Positions 9,453-18,942 are shown, counted from the stretch's first letter. The stretch: DNA of 64,000 nt from Desulfobaculum bizertense DSM 18034 (GCF_900167065.1 NZ_FUYA01000008.1:19818-83817), one strand, 5' to 3'. Translations and numbers: made by a program. The notes: a model not told the origin generated them from the sequence alone.

Positions 9453-10553
9453 ATGGGACTGAGTATCGGAATCGTTGGACTGCCCAACGTTGGTAAATCT
9501 ACTCTTTTTAATGCGCTTACCAAGGCACAGAATGCCGAAAGCGCAAACTATCCCTTCTGCACTATCGAACCGAACAAGGCCGTTGTTCCCGTTCCTGACG
9601 TGCGTCTGGACAAGCTCGAAGAGCTGGTCAACCCTCACCGCGTTGTGCACGCTACTGTTGATTTTTGCGACATCGCTGGTCTGGTTAAGGGCGCAAGCAA
9701 AGGTGAAGGCCTTGGTAATAAATTTTTGGGCAACATTCGTGAATGCGACGCCATTCTTCATGTTGTCCGCTGTTTTGAGAATGACGACGTTGTTCACGTT
9801 GATGGCAGCGTTGACCCCATTCGCGACATTGAGATCATCGAAGCTGAGCTGATTATGGCTGACGCCCAGAGCGTCGAGAACCGTCTTGAGCGCATGAAGA
9901 AGCAGCTCAAGGGTGACAAGAAGCTTCAGCCCAAGGTCGACTGCTGTGCTGCTCTCCTTGAGCACCTTGGTGGTTTGAACCTCGCTTCCAGCTTTGACCA
10001 GCGCGACACTGACGTCTTTGCCGAGATCGACAAGGAACTGCATCTCATCACCGTGAAGCGGATGATCTACTGCTGCAACGTTGACGACGAAGGTCTTCTT
10101 GAGGACAACAAGCACGTTCAGGCTGTGCGCGAGTTTGCTGCAAAAACGTCCTCTCAGGTCGTTAAGATCAACGCTCGCATGGAAGAAGAGCTGATCGGTC
10201 TTGAGGACGAAGAGTACACCGAATTTTTGGAATCTTACGGCGTTACCGAAAGCGGTCTTGATCTCATCATCCGCACTGGTTTCTCCACCCTCGGCCTGAT
10301 CTGTTACTTCACCGCTGGCGTGCAGGAAGTCCGTGCCTGGACTATTCACGATGGCGACACCGCTCCTCAGGCTGCTGGTGTGATTCACACTGACTTTGAG
10401 CGCGGTTTCATTCGCGCTGAGGTCATCGCATACAACGACTACGTCGAGAATGGCAGTGAGTCTGCCTGTCGCTCCAAGGGCGTGCTTCGCGTTGAAGGCA
10501 AGGACTACATTGTCAAAGACGGCGATGTCATGCATTTCCTCTTCAATGTCTAA
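9453..10553 (+). CDS. ychF: YchF/OLA1-family redox-regulated ATPase
   Basis: A 366-residue P-loop protein of the Obg-related YchF family, which hydrolyses ATP and associates with ribosomes. The G1 loop is GLPNVGKST near the N-terminus. Switch regions contain [10 protein letters not shown] and [17 protein letters not shown], all typical of YchF. The last ~90 residues form the TGS domain ([15 protein letters not shown] onwards, ending MHFLFNV). Length matches the family. trmJ follows after 14 bases, suggesting an operon. Confidence 0.95.
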   Translation: MGLSIGIVGLPNVGKSTLFNALTKAQNAESANYPFCTIEPNKAVVPVPDVRLDKLEELVNPHRVVHATVDFCDIAGLVKGASKGEGLGNKFLGNIRECDAILHVVRCFENDDVVHVDGSVDPIRDIEIIEAELIMADAQSVENRLERMKKQLKGDKKLQPKVDCCAALLEHLGGLNLASSFDQRDTDVFAEIDKELHLITVKRMIYCCNVDDEGLLEDNKHVQAVREFAAKTSSQVVKINARMEEELIGLEDEEYTEFLESYGVTESGLDLIIRTGFSTLGLICYFTAGVQEVRAWTIHDGDTAPQAAGVIHTDFERGFIRAEVIAYNDYVENGSESACRSKGVLRVEGKDYIVKDGDVMHFLFNV

Positions 10554-10567
10554 TCTCAGGAAAAACC

Positions 10568-11317
10568 ATGCTTGAGAATTTGACCGTTGTTCTGTTTCAC
10601 CCAAAATTTCCGGAGAATGTGGGCAGTGCCGCTCGCGCATGTGCGAACATGGGCTGCCCCAATTTGACCGTTGTTCGTCCCCGGAACTGGAACCCGGAGC
10701 GAGCCGCAGCGTTGGCGACCCCCAAGGGACAGGACATTTTGAAGAACATGCAGGTCTACGAGGACCTGCCTTCTGCTCTCGCAGGCTTTGAGCATGTTTA
10801 TGGCACTACTGCCCGCACTGGTGGCTGGCGCAAGGGGCTTCTTTCCCCTTCGAAGGCCGCAGAGGGTATGTGCAATCACATGCGCGGTGGCAGTTCCGTT
10901 GCTGTTGTCTTCGGTCCTGAGGACCGGGGACTCACCAATGCCGAGACTGAGATTTGTGGGCAGTTGCTCACCATCCCAACCTCGCCAGAAGCCAGCTCCC
11001 TCAATCTTTCGCAGGCTGTTCTCGTTGTCCTTTATGAATGTTTCAAGAACGCGATGGAGGTCGACAGCGTCGAGCCGCAGGCTCCCTCTGAGGCCAACCT
11101 TGTTCATCACAAGGAGATGGAGATTTTGTTTTCCTCTCTCAAGGACACGCTGCGTTCTATCGATTTCCTCAAGGATGAGAACACTGACTACTGGATGCTC
11201 CCCGTGCGGCGCTTTTTACAGCGCGCTCCCTTTCGGCGCTCCGAATTCAACATGTTGATGGGACTCTGTCGGCAGGTTCAGTGGATTGCCAAGAAAGCGG
11301 GACGTGGAGACAAGTAG
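10568..11317 (+). CDS. trmJ: SPOUT-family RNA methyltransferase, TrmJ-like
   Basis: A 249-residue SpoU/TrmH-superfamily enzyme. The knot motifs are HPKFPENVGSAARACANMG (substrate side), VFGPEDRGL and IPTSPEASSLNLSQAV (SAM-binding knot). This arrangement fits TrmJ, which 2'-O-methylates position 32 of tRNA. The C-terminal ~80 residues are helical, as in TrmJ. Exact RNA target is inferred from family resemblance only. It is the second gene after ychF, and copy B of the hairpin element starts 12 bases after its stop with no other terminator between. Confidence 0.9.
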   Translation: MLENLTVVLFHPKFPENVGSAARACANMGCPNLTVVRPRNWNPERAAALATPKGQDILKNMQVYEDLPSALAGFEHVYGTTARTGGWRKGLLSPSKAAEGMCNHMRGGSSVAVVFGPEDRGLTNAETEICGQLLTIPTSPEASSLNLSQAVLVVLYECFKNAMEVDSVEPQAPSEANLVHHKEMEILFSSLKDTLRSIDFLKDENTDYWMLPVRRFLQRAPFRRSEFNMLMGLCRQVQWIAKKAGRGDK

Positions 11318-11328
11318 TGTAGAGTATT

Positions 11329-11720
11329 GGGGGCCAGCCCCCAAACCCCCGCGTAAGGGAATGATTCCCTTACGTATCCTCATCGAGTTTAAAAGCCGTG
11401 CAAGCTTCGCTTGCACGGCTTTTAAACTTGGGTGAGAAGGCGCAAAGAGGCTCTTTCTCTTTCCCGTGCGTTGCCACCATTTTCTTTCTGAACGCTTGCG
11501 TTCAGAAAGAAAATAAGTGCGGCAGAAAAAGGCAAAAGAACATGCAATCGGGAAACGCCCACTAGGCCAAAATTAAGGGCCGGATGTAAGGGAAAGCCAA
11601 CGGCTTTCACACATCCGGCCCCTTAATTTTGGGCGAAAGCGGGATTCCCAAGGGCCTCGTCCTTGGGCGGGGTCAAGGGGCGGCGCCCCTTGCGGGGTTT
11701 GGGGCAGCGCCCCAATAAAA
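11329..11720 (+). repeat. Mosaic hairpin element, copy B (subtype I)
   Basis: A full copy of the family. In order: GGGGGCCAGCCCCC (11329-11342); GTAAGGGAAT/ATTCCCTTAC (11353-11373); a perfect 19-bp stem with a TTC loop (11387-11427); a TTTCTTTCTGAACGC hairpin near 11480-11515; a conserved linker containing TCGGGAAACGCCCACTAG; a long hairpin with CCGGATGT arms (about 11573-11635); and the right end with CCAAGG, AAGGGGCGGCGCCCCTT and GGGGCAGCGCCCC hairpins. It begins 12 bases after trmJ in its sense direction and lies between convergent trmJ and amrA. Confidence 0.9.
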
Positions 11721-11740
11721 CATCCCCCGAAAGTGCCTCC

Positions 11741-12298
11741 TCAAAAAACTTCAGCCTGGAACCAAAAGAGTTGAGTAGCGGGGTCTTTCCAAGAGCCGGG
11801 AGCGAGGCCTGCTTTAATGCAGGTGTGGTCGAGGAACTGTTCTCTGTTCCAGTTTTGTTCGACGGGGACCTGCGGGAGGAGGAGTCCACGGGAGTGTGCT
11901 TTGGTGATAAAGAGGCCGTGTGTGCCGACTTCGATAAGCTGCGGATCGGGGCAGGGGGTGAGGGGGCTAAGCACGGAAATTTCGATGTTGAGTTGTGAGA
12001 CTTCATGGTCGGCGACGGCGGGGAAACGAGGGTCGTGAAAGGCGGCTTCCTGCGCCATGTCAAAGATAGTCTGCCAGATGGGCATGTCGCTGATGATGCG
12101 GCCGATGCAGCCGCGGAGACGCCCCTCTTTCTTGAGGGTTACAAAGGCGCCGAGCTGCTCGCTGAGGAGCTTGGTGGGTGCTGCACCGGGGGAGCCAATG
12201 TTGTGGCCTTGCGCGCGTTCTGAGATGACCCGGCGGGCGAGGTCGTGGAGCACTGCTTTTTCATTGTCGGATAGCGCGAAGTGAAATTCTTTTGGCAT
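11741..12298 (-). CDS. amrA: AMMECR1-domain protein AmrA
   Basis: A 185-residue AMMECR1-domain protein. The family hallmark LRGCIGRI is present. In many bacteria this domain (AmrA) occurs with a MEMO-like protein and a radical SAM protein (AmmeMemoRadiSam); here neither partner is adjacent. The molecular function is not established. The ATG at 12298 follows AAGGAG (12308-12313 on this strand). The frame stays open 41 codons further upstream, but that part is only translation of hairpin-element copy D, so I exclude it. It sits between two copies of that element, B at its 3' side and D at its 5' side. Confidence 0.9.
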   Translation of the reverse strand: MPKEFHFALSDNEKAVLHDLARRVISERAQGHNIGSPGAAPTKLLSEQLGAFVTLKKEGRLRGCIGRIISDMPIWQTIFDMAQEAAFHDPRFPAVADHEVSQLNIEISVLSPLTPCPDPQLIEVGTHGLFITKAHSRGLLLPQVPVEQNWNREQFLDHTCIKAGLAPGSWKDPATQLFWFQAEVF

Positions 12299-12320
12299 AC
12301 GCTGTTGCTCCTTATGCTGT

Positions 12321-12703
12321 GGGGTACGAGACGCTGTCTCGTGCTCTGCAAGGTGCGCCGGGTGGGCAGGGACTCTGTCCCCGTACCTCTGCAAGGGGCG
12401 CTGCCCCTTGATCCCGCCCAAGGACGAGGCCCTTGGGAATCCCGCTCTCGCTGGAATATAAGGCTGAGTGGGATGAGAGCAAAGCTCTCCTCTCCATCAG
12501 CCTTATATTCCAGCTAATGGCGTTTCCCGAGCGCGTGTTCTGCTGCTTTTTCATGACCACACGTATTTGCAGAAGAGAAAGAGGCTCTGGCGCTATTTTC
12601 ATCAAGTTTGAATTCGATTCACGCGAAGCGTGAAACGAATTCAAACTCGCTGAGGATACGTAAGGGAATCATTCCCTTGCGCGGGGTCCGGGGCTGGCCC
12701 CGG
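12321..12703 (-). repeat. Mosaic hairpin element, copy D (subtype II, inverted)
   Basis: Read on the minus strand from 12703: CCGGGGC/GCCCCGG (12688-12703); AAGGGAAT/ATTCCCTT; a long stem with GTTTGAATTCG arms and a CTTCG loop (about 12604-12647); the TCGGGAAACGCC linker; a 63-base hairpin with GGAATATAAGG arms (about 12451-12513); then CCAAGG, AAGGGGCAGCGCCCCTT, GGGGACAGAGTCCC and CGAGACAGCGTCTCG hairpins. It starts 19 bases after the sppA stop in the sppA sense direction, like the other copies relative to their upstream genes. Relative to the window it is inverted. Confidence 0.9.
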
Positions 12704-12722
12704 TTCTTTCCCTTCCCTCTTC

Positions 12723-13616
12723 TTATCGTACAAGCAAACCTTGAGGTAAGCCAGTTGCATCGAGTGTAATGTGGATATTGCTCATAATGCGCTCGATAAA
12801 GGGGCGTTTTTTTTCTGGTTGTTCGACGGTGGGGATAGAGCCGGAGAGACCGCAGAGTGATTTGAGTTCTGCTGCGGCGTCTTCCATACCGCCGAGTTTG
12901 TCGACGAGTCCGACGGTGCGGGCCTGGCGTCCGGTAAAGACGCGGCCGTCAGCGATAGCGCGGACTTCTTTCAGGTCCATGTGGCGACCTTTGGCGACAG
13001 CGCGGACGAACTGGTCATGCATGTCGTCGACGATACTCTGGAGATACTCACGTTCATCGCGAGTCATTTTTCGAAAGGGAGTGCCAGCGCCTTTGAGTTT
13101 ACCGCTGGTGAGGCTTTGCCGTTTAACGCCGATTTTTTCCATCAGGTCAGCGACGTTGGTCAGTTCCATAATGACGCCGATGGAGCCGGTGATGGTCGAC
13201 GGGTTGGCAAAGATGCAGGTCGCGGGGGCGGAGATGTAATAGCCACCGGAAGCTGCTGCGGAGCTCATGGAGACGACGACGGGTTTTTGTTTGGCGAGTC
13301 TGGCGACGGCGCGTGAGATTTCCTGCGAAGGGGTAACGGCCCCGCCGGGGGAGTTCACGCGGATGAGGACGCCTTTGACGCTTGGTTCATTGCGGAGGTC
13401 ACGAATCCATTCGACGAGTGACTCCGAGTCCATAATCACACCTTCGACGCGAACGATACCGATCTGATCGTCGGAGGACGACAGCCGATCACTGAGCTTT
13501 GTGCTATGAAAAAAGGCCGCAGCCCCAGAGAATAGGGCTACGGCCAGAATAATCAGCATAAAGCCGAATATGAAAGGATGTCTTTGCGAAAAGTTAGTTC
13601 TTTTCTGCATCCTCAA
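12723..13616 (-). CDS. sppA: Signal peptide peptidase SppA, short form
   Basis: A 297-residue membrane-anchored serine peptidase (ClpP/crotonase fold, S49 family) that degrades cleaved signal peptides. One transmembrane anchor spans about residues 14-37. The catalytic Ser is Ser123 in AASGGYY, and the Lys general base is probably Lys175 in SGKLKGAGTP. It is the single-domain (Bacillus-like) form. The start is taken as TTG at 13616, which has GAGGG 6 bases upstream; an ATG two codons later has the site too close. Its start overlaps the end of rpsA by 23 bases, suggesting translational coupling. Confidence 0.92.
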   Translation of the reverse strand: MRMQKRTNFSQRHPFIFGFMLIILAVALFSGAAAFFHSTKLSDRLSSSDDQIGIVRVEGVIMDSESLVEWIRDLRNEPSVKGVLIRVNSPGGAVTPSQEISRAVARLAKQKPVVVSMSSAAASGGYYISAPATCIFANPSTITGSIGVIMELTNVADLMEKIGVKRQSLTSGKLKGAGTPFRKMTRDEREYLQSIVDDMHDQFVRAVAKGRHMDLKEVRAIADGRVFTGRQARTVGLVDKLGGMEDAAAELKSLCGLSGSIPTVEQPEKKRPFIERIMSNIHITLDATGLPQGLLVR

Positions 13617-15330
13617 ATTCAGCCCTCAGCAGGTCACCAAGGTTGGTGCTAGCGCTTTCACCGGAGGTGGAAGCTCGGAATTCCTTGGCAGGTCTGCGGT
13701 CTTCTTCCGTCTTGAGCTGCTTGATGGAAAGACCAAGGCGGCGCTCGTCGGCGGAAACGTGAATGACTTTAGCCTGGATAGTAGCACCTTCTTCGAACAT
13801 CTCGGAAGGAGACTTGACCTTTTTACGGCTGATTTCGGAGACGTGGACCAGGCCTTCAATGCCTTCCTCAACCTCAACGAAGAGGCCGAAGTCGGTGATG
13901 TTGGTCACAACGCCCTCGACAACAGTGCCGATGGGGTAGCTTGCGGGAACCGTAAGCCACGGGTCTTCGGAGAGCTGCTTGATGCCCAGGGTGAACTTCT
14001 CAGCTTCTTTGTCCACGGTCAGAACCTTGGCCTGGACAGTGTCGCCGACTTTGTAAAGTTCATTGGGGTGACGGATCTTCTTGGTCCAAGAGATGTCGGA
14101 CACGTGAATGAGGCCGTCGATGCCGTCCTCGATACCGATGAACATACCGAATTCAGTGATGTTCTTGATGGTACCTTCGAGGATGGTGCCCTCAGGGTAT
14201 TTTTCAGCAACCAGATCCCAAGGATTGGGATTGACCTGCTTCATACCGAGGGAAATGCGCTTCTTGTCGGGATCGACACCCAGGATGACCACGTCGACTT
14301 CGTCGCCGGTGTGAACCATCTGAGAGGGGTGGCGGAGCTTGCGGGTCCAGGACATCTCGGAGATGTGCACGAGACCTTCAACGCCTTCTTCGAGCTCAAC
14401 AAAAGCACCGTAGTCGACCAGGTTGGTGATGCGTCCAGAGAAACGCTGACCAACGGGGTACTTGGTATCAATGCTTTCCCACGGATCGGGAACGAGCTGC
14501 TTCATACCGAGGGAAACCTTCTGGTTTTCCTGGTCGAAGTGGAGAACTTTCAGTTCAAGCTCGTCGCCCAGGGAGACCATTTCCTTGGGATGCTTGATGC
14601 GGCGCCAGGACATATCGGTGATATGCAGCAGACCGTCGAGACCGCCGAGGTCAACGAACACACCGTATTCAGTGATGTTTTTGACCTTGCCCTTAACAAC
14701 CTGGTCCTCTGCGAGGGTACCAAGAAGCTCAGCGCGTTTGGTTTCACGCTCTTCTTCGAGCAGAACGCGGCGAGAAACGATGACGTTTGAGCGGCGGCGG
14801 TTGATCTTGAGGATGCGGAATTCAAATTCCTGATCCACCAGAGCGTCCATGTCCGGGACAGGACGAAGGTCAACGTGAGAACCGGGCAGGAATGCTTCGA
14901 TTCCACCGAGGTCGACAGTGTAACCACCCTTGATGCGGCGGATAATGCGGCCCTTGATGGTTTCGCCTTTTTCCTGAATCTCTTCGATGGAATCGAAGAG
15001 CTGCATGCGTTTGGCCTTTTCGCGGGAGAGAAGGATAGTGCCTTCGGATTCGTTCTTGCGAACCACGTAGACGTCTACCTTGTCACCAACGGAGACGGTC
15101 ATGTTTCCGTCTGCATCCACAAATTCGGAAGCAGAAATCTGTCCTTCGGACTTGAAGTTGACGTCTACGAGGACGTTGTCCTCGCCGATCTTGACAACTT
15201 CACCGGAAACGATGCTGCCTTCCCCGAGTTCGGCGTCGTCCAGTCCGGGAAGGTACTCTGCGAGTGCCTCCTCGAAGCTGAGTTCTCCGGGGAACTGATT
15301 GTTTTCCATATCTTCGGTCGTTGCTACCAT
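13594..15330 (-). CDS. rpsA: 30S ribosomal protein S1
   Basis: A 578-residue protein with six S1 RNA-binding repeats, starting near residues 38, 122, 208, 293, 380 and 467. The last four carry the classical YGVFVDLGG...GLLHITDMSW-type signature. S1 binds mRNA and the 30S subunit during initiation. Length and repeat number match proteobacterial S1. The ATG follows GGAGG. The C-terminal tail (after about residue 540) is acidic and low in structure. It leads a pair with sppA. Confidence 0.97.
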   Translation of the reverse strand: MVATTEDMENNQFPGELSFEEALAEYLPGLDDAELGEGSIVSGEVVKIGEDNVLVDVNFKSEGQISASEFVDADGNMTVSVGDKVDVYVVRKNESEGTILLSREKAKRMQLFDSIEEIQEKGETIKGRIIRRIKGGYTVDLGGIEAFLPGSHVDLRPVPDMDALVDQEFEFRILKINRRRSNVIVSRRVLLEEERETKRAELLGTLAEDQVVKGKVKNITEYGVFVDLGGLDGLLHITDMSWRRIKHPKEMVSLGDELELKVLHFDQENQKVSLGMKQLVPDPWESIDTKYPVGQRFSGRITNLVDYGAFVELEEGVEGLVHISEMSWTRKLRHPSQMVHTGDEVDVVILGVDPDKKRISLGMKQVNPNPWDLVAEKYPEGTILEGTIKNITEFGMFIGIEDGIDGLIHVSDISWTKKIRHPNELYKVGDTVQAKVLTVDKEAEKFTLGIKQLSEDPWLTVPASYPIGTVVEGVVTNITDFGLFVEVEEGIEGLVHVSEISRKKVKSPSEMFEEGATIQAKVIHVSADERRLGLSIKQLKTEEDRRPAKEFRASTSGESASTNLGDLLRAEFEDAEKN

Positions 15331-15661
15331 GTGTTACCTCCAACAACAATAATCCGCGCTACGTATCAGACTAGAGAGCGACTTGCAAGGTAAAACTGGT
15401 TCAGCGCAATGGCTGACGCAGTATCTCTGCAAAGTTTTACCCGGTGCTCTCTGTCCTCTCGTTTGCGGTTTTATCTTTGTAGTAAATTGCTGTTCTTTCG
15501 TCTACTCTTGCCCGTTTTCATTGCAAAACTGCATGAATGTCCACGAGCTGTTGCAGTGCTTTATCCAGGAAAATGCAGTAGGTACCGCAGTAGTCTCTTC
15601 TCAAGAGGATATGGAAAGCACGCGTATTTGTAGTGAAGAGCAGCGTTAAAAAAAGTGTGTC
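15331..15661. other. Upstream region of rpsA, no gene seen
   Basis: A 331-base gap between the rimO stop and the rpsA start, both on the minus strand. It should hold the rpsA promoter and 5' leader. Open frames here are short and lack family resemblance or a ribosome site. A weak TTGCAA with a poor -10 about 17 bases on can be drawn on the minus strand near 15360-15386, but I do not claim it. No clear terminator hairpin is visible after rimO. Confidence 0.5.
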
Positions 15662-16963
15662 TTATGCCAGAGCGATGAGATCGTAGGTCTGGCACTCCTC
15701 AACCGTTGCCGGAACAAGGGCGCCCGGCTGGACACCTGGTCCGGAAATATATGTGACGCCGTCAACTTCTGGTGCCTGGAACCAGCAGCGGCCAACGTGC
15801 AGGGTTTCCCATTCTTCGTGCGCCCGGTCCACAAGCACTTCCTGATCTGTACCATCAAACTGAGCCAAAAGCTCGGCGCTGATTTCGCTCTGCACAGCCA
15901 TCAGCTCTGCACGACGCTCTTCAATCAGTTCTGCCGGAATCTTGTTGGGCAGGTCGTGGGCACGGGTGCCGTCTTCGTCACAGAAGCCGAAAACACCGAG
16001 GTGCAGGAAGCGGGCTTCGCGGACAAAGTTCACCAGTTCGCGGAACTGGGCATCTGTCTCGCCGGGATAGCCGACGATGATGGATGTGCGCAGTGCTGCG
16101 TCTGGGAAGAAGTGGCGGACACGCTCGAGAACAATGCGAGGATCGCGGGCAAAGGGGCGGCCCATGCTTTGCAGTATTTCCTGATTGGCGTGCTGGAGCG
16201 GAATGTCAAAATAGGGCAGAAGCGGGCGGCCTGCCTTGGACATGAACTCCAGAACAGGCTCAGTCAGCCCACCCGGATACAGATACATGGGGCGCAGCCA
16301 CTTGAGACCGTCGATGTTCAGCAGGCGGTCAAAAACGGAAATAAGGCCGTTCTTTTCGCCACGGTCAGCGCCGTATGCTGTGAGGTCCTGGGCGACCAGT
16401 GTGATTTCTGGAATGCCAGCGGCGACGATTTCGCGTGCTTCCTGCTCGATGACGTCGAGCGGGCGGCTGTTCAGCGGGCCACGAAAGCCGGGAATGGTAC
16501 AGAACGAGCAGCGGTGGTTACAGCCTTCGCTAATCTTGAGGTAGGCGTAACTTGGGCCAGTGGAAATGGCACGTTCAAAAGGCTGGGGTTCGTACGCGGG
16601 GCGTTTGAGGACTTCGGCAATGCGGGCGGGGAAATCGTCTGTCTCAAGGGTTTTGAGCCAGAGGTCAACTTCAGGAATCTCGCGGGTCAGCTCGTCGCGG
16701 TAGCGGCTTACCAGACAGCCTGCAACAACAAGCACGGGTTTTGGGTCCAGTTCTGCCAGATCGTCGACCATGTCCATGATGGTATCAATGGACTCCTGCA
16801 CAGCGGGAGCAATGAAACCACAGGTATTGATAAGAACGACATCGGCCTGTTCGGGACTTTCAACCGGGGAAAAACCGGAATCAAATCCGGCAAGCATGCG
16901 CTCGGTATCAACCCTGTTTTTGGGGCAGCCGAGGCTTATGGAGAAGACGTTTACGGGAGTCAT
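15662..16963 (-). CDS. rimO: Ribosomal protein S12 methylthiotransferase
   Basis: A 433-residue radical SAM methylthiotransferase that modifies the conserved Asp of ribosomal protein S12. The N-terminal UPF0004 domain carries the second-cluster cysteines in SLGCPKN, NTCGF and AGCL. The radical SAM motif is CNHRCSFC (C-X3-C-X2-C). A C-terminal TRAM-type domain ends the protein. The ATG at 16963 has AGAGG upstream; 31 further codons are open but unsupported. The short spacing of domains favours RimO over MiaB. Confidence 0.95.
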   Translation of the reverse strand: MTPVNVFSISLGCPKNRVDTERMLAGFDSGFSPVESPEQADVVLINTCGFIAPAVQESIDTIMDMVDDLAELDPKPVLVVAGCLVSRYRDELTREIPEVDLWLKTLETDDFPARIAEVLKRPAYEPQPFERAISTGPSYAYLKISEGCNHRCSFCTIPGFRGPLNSRPLDVIEQEAREIVAAGIPEITLVAQDLTAYGADRGEKNGLISVFDRLLNIDGLKWLRPMYLYPGGLTEPVLEFMSKAGRPLLPYFDIPLQHANQEILQSMGRPFARDPRIVLERVRHFFPDAALRTSIIVGYPGETDAQFRELVNFVREARFLHLGVFGFCDEDGTRAHDLPNKIPAELIEERRAELMAVQSEISAELLAQFDGTDQEVLVDRAHEEWETLHVGRCWFQAPEVDGVTYISGPGVQPGALVPATVEECQTYDLIALA

Positions 16964-17119
16964 GAAAACCTCTTGGGTGGGATGCGCGCAAAGCGGCGTG
17001 CGCCTTGTGCTACGCCTGACTAACCTACTTAAGAGTGGGTGACAAGCTGCACTCATGCAGAAAATACGATATAGACAGGTCTAAAGGTGTTTTTTGTTTT
17101 CCGGTTTGGAGAAAAGGCT

Positions 17120-18217
17120 ATGAAAAACAAGAAAAAAACAGAACACTCAGAATTTTCTCGTCAGGGGCTTGGTTTTGACCTGCTGGACGAAGTTGATTCC
17201 GATGTCCTGATGCTGGATATCAAGGGGCGGCTTCTGGACCTGAACCGCCACGCACAAAAAACGCTGGGCGTTCAGCGGGACTCTGTGCTTGGGCAAGATT
17301 TTCGGCAACTTGGCCTCGAAACCCTGTGTAGCGTTGAGGATGGGACCTGTCCTTTTGAAGAAACCAAAAAGTCACAGGAGCGCACCGAGGGTGTGCACTT
17401 GCAGGAATCTTCTGACGGCAAGGTAAAATATATTCGGGTGCGTGCGTATCCTTTGCAGGACGCGGTTGTCTCTGGGGGAGCCGTTTTGATTTCCCGAAAA
17501 GACATAACCGGGCAGGTGCTGGTTGAGCAGCAGTTGCAGCAGTCACAGAAAATGGCTGCCATTGGCGAACTGTCCACATACATTGCCCATGAAATCAGGA
17601 ATCCGCTTTTTGCCATTGGTGGCTTTGCCAATGCCCTGAGCCGTTCGCAAAATCTGAGTGCGCAGGAGCGTGAAAAGGTCCAGATTATTTTGGCCGAGGC
17701 GCGGCGGCTGGAGAATATTTTGAAGAGCTTGCTTAACTTTGCCCAGCCAACAGAAGGGCGACTGGAATCCGTGGATCTCAATTCTGTGGTAGAGCAGAGC
17801 ATTGCGCTGATGGGACCAAGCTGCGAGCAGTTTGGGGTTTGTGTGAGTTCTGTACTCCAGGATCATCTTGATCCTGTGCAGGGTGTGTCAGAGCTTTTGA
17901 AGCAGTGTATCATCAATATGATGAAGAATTCTCTGGAAGCTATGGAAGAGCTTGGGCACGGTGAGCTTGTTTTGCGAACGGAGTCCGTTGGGGGCTACGT
18001 GATGCTTCATGTTGAGGATACTGGTCCCGGCATTCCCCACGACAAGCTCGAAGATGTATTTAATCCTTTTTTTAGCACCAAGAACAAAGGGTCTGGCCTT
18101 GGTTTGGCCATGACCAAAAAAATCGTCGACAACCTTGGTGGAGCGCTTAAACTCGAAAGCGAGCTGGGGTCTGGAACCCACATTTCTGTGCAGCTTCGCC
18201 CTGCGGTTTCGTCCTGA
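17120..18217 (+). CDS. Soluble PAS-domain sensor histidine kinase
   Basis: A 365-residue kinase with no membrane segment. A PAS-like domain covers about residues 20-130, then a HisKA domain with phospho-acceptor His157 in YIAHEIRNPLFAIGG, then an HATPase domain with N box (IINMMKNSLEAM), G1 (DTGPGIP) and G2 (KGSGLGLAM). The signal would be cytosolic. No response regulator is adjacent, so it is an orphan. The ATG at 17120 has GGAGA upstream. Divergent from rimO; rdgB follows after 102 bases. Confidence 0.9.
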   Translation: MKNKKKTEHSEFSRQGLGFDLLDEVDSDVLMLDIKGRLLDLNRHAQKTLGVQRDSVLGQDFRQLGLETLCSVEDGTCPFEETKKSQERTEGVHLQESSDGKVKYIRVRAYPLQDAVVSGGAVLISRKDITGQVLVEQQLQQSQKMAAIGELSTYIAHEIRNPLFAIGGFANALSRSQNLSAQEREKVQIILAEARRLENILKSLLNFAQPTEGRLESVDLNSVVEQSIALMGPSCEQFGVCVSSVLQDHLDPVQGVSELLKQCIINMMKNSLEAMEELGHGELVLRTESVGGYVMLHVEDTGPGIPHDKLEDVFNPFFSTKNKGSGLGLAMTKKIVDNLGGALKLESELGSGTHISVQLRPAVSS

Positions 18218-18319
18218 GTGTCAAAGCTGGACGGCGAAGGCCTCGCAGAGTAAGAGAAAATTCTTGTTTTGCCACTATTCGGTGCGGTTTGCACTAGAGA
18301 AGAGCTTGAGGAGATCACG

Positions 18320-18931
18320 TTGAACGCAGTTGTTCTTGCCACACGCAATAAAGGGAAAATCAGAGAATTTTCCGAGATGCTCCAGAATTTTCAGCTGAAT
18401 GTTTTGGGACTGGATGACTTTCCGGAAATCGGTGAAATCGAAGAGACCGGTGTGACCTTTGAGGCCAACGCCAGAATCAAGGCTTCGGAAGTTGCCAAGG
18501 CGACAGGACTTGTCGCTATTGCTGATGACTCCGGCCTTGAGGTCGACGCCCTTGATGGCGCTCCGGGAGTTTTTTCTGCCCGCTTTAGCGCCCCCAATCC
18601 TACAGACGAAAAGAACAACGCCTTGCTGCTCGAAAAGCTTCAGGGTGTGCCCTATGAAAAGCGGACCGCCCGTTTTCGCTGTGTCATGCTTGCGTATGCC
18701 CCAGACGGGCAGGAGCTGTGTGCCGACGGCTCCTGGGAAGGTCACATTGCCGAGCAGCCCGAAGGTGACAACGGGTTTGGCTATGACCCGCTTTTCGTGG
18801 ACAGCATTTCAGGCAAGCATTCTGCCTGCCTGAGCCGTGATGAAAAGAATGCCCGGAGCCACAGAGGCAAGGCCCTTCGTAAGCTTTTGGAAGACTGGCC
18901 ATTTTTCTGGGGTCGGGTAAAACACTCCTAA
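18320..18931 (+). CDS. rdgB: XTP/dITP diphosphatase (RdgB/HAM1)
   Basis: A 203-residue nucleotide-pool sanitising enzyme that hydrolyses dITP and XTP to monophosphates. Family motifs are TRNKGKIREF at the N-terminus, ADDSGLEVDAL..PGVFSARF and GFGYDPLF. The start is taken as TTG at 18320 because GAGGAG lies 6 bases upstream and the TRNKGK block then begins about ten residues in, as in relatives. The open frame continues 17 codons upstream without an ATG. Confidence 0.93.
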   Translation: MNAVVLATRNKGKIREFSEMLQNFQLNVLGLDDFPEIGEIEETGVTFEANARIKASEVAKATGLVAIADDSGLEVDALDGAPGVFSARFSAPNPTDEKNNALLLEKLQGVPYEKRTARFRCVMLAYAPDGQELCADGSWEGHIAEQPEGDNGFGYDPLFVDSISGKHSACLSRDEKNARSHRGKALRKLLEDWPFFWGRVKHS

Positions 18932-18942
18932 GCTCTTTGCGT

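Noticed and set aside
11329-11720. CRISPR array or integron attC sites
   Set aside because: The repeated units are inverted repeats inside ~400-bp blocks, not short direct repeats with unique spacers, and no cas, integrase or cassette genes are present.
12299-12421. N-terminal extension of amrA
   Set aside because: These codons translate hairpin-element copy D; the ATG at 12298 has a good ribosome site and begins at the domain.
15383-15649. An 88-codon plus-strand frame upstream of rpsA
   Set aside because: No ribosome site, Cys-rich random-like composition, and it lies where the rpsA promoter should be.
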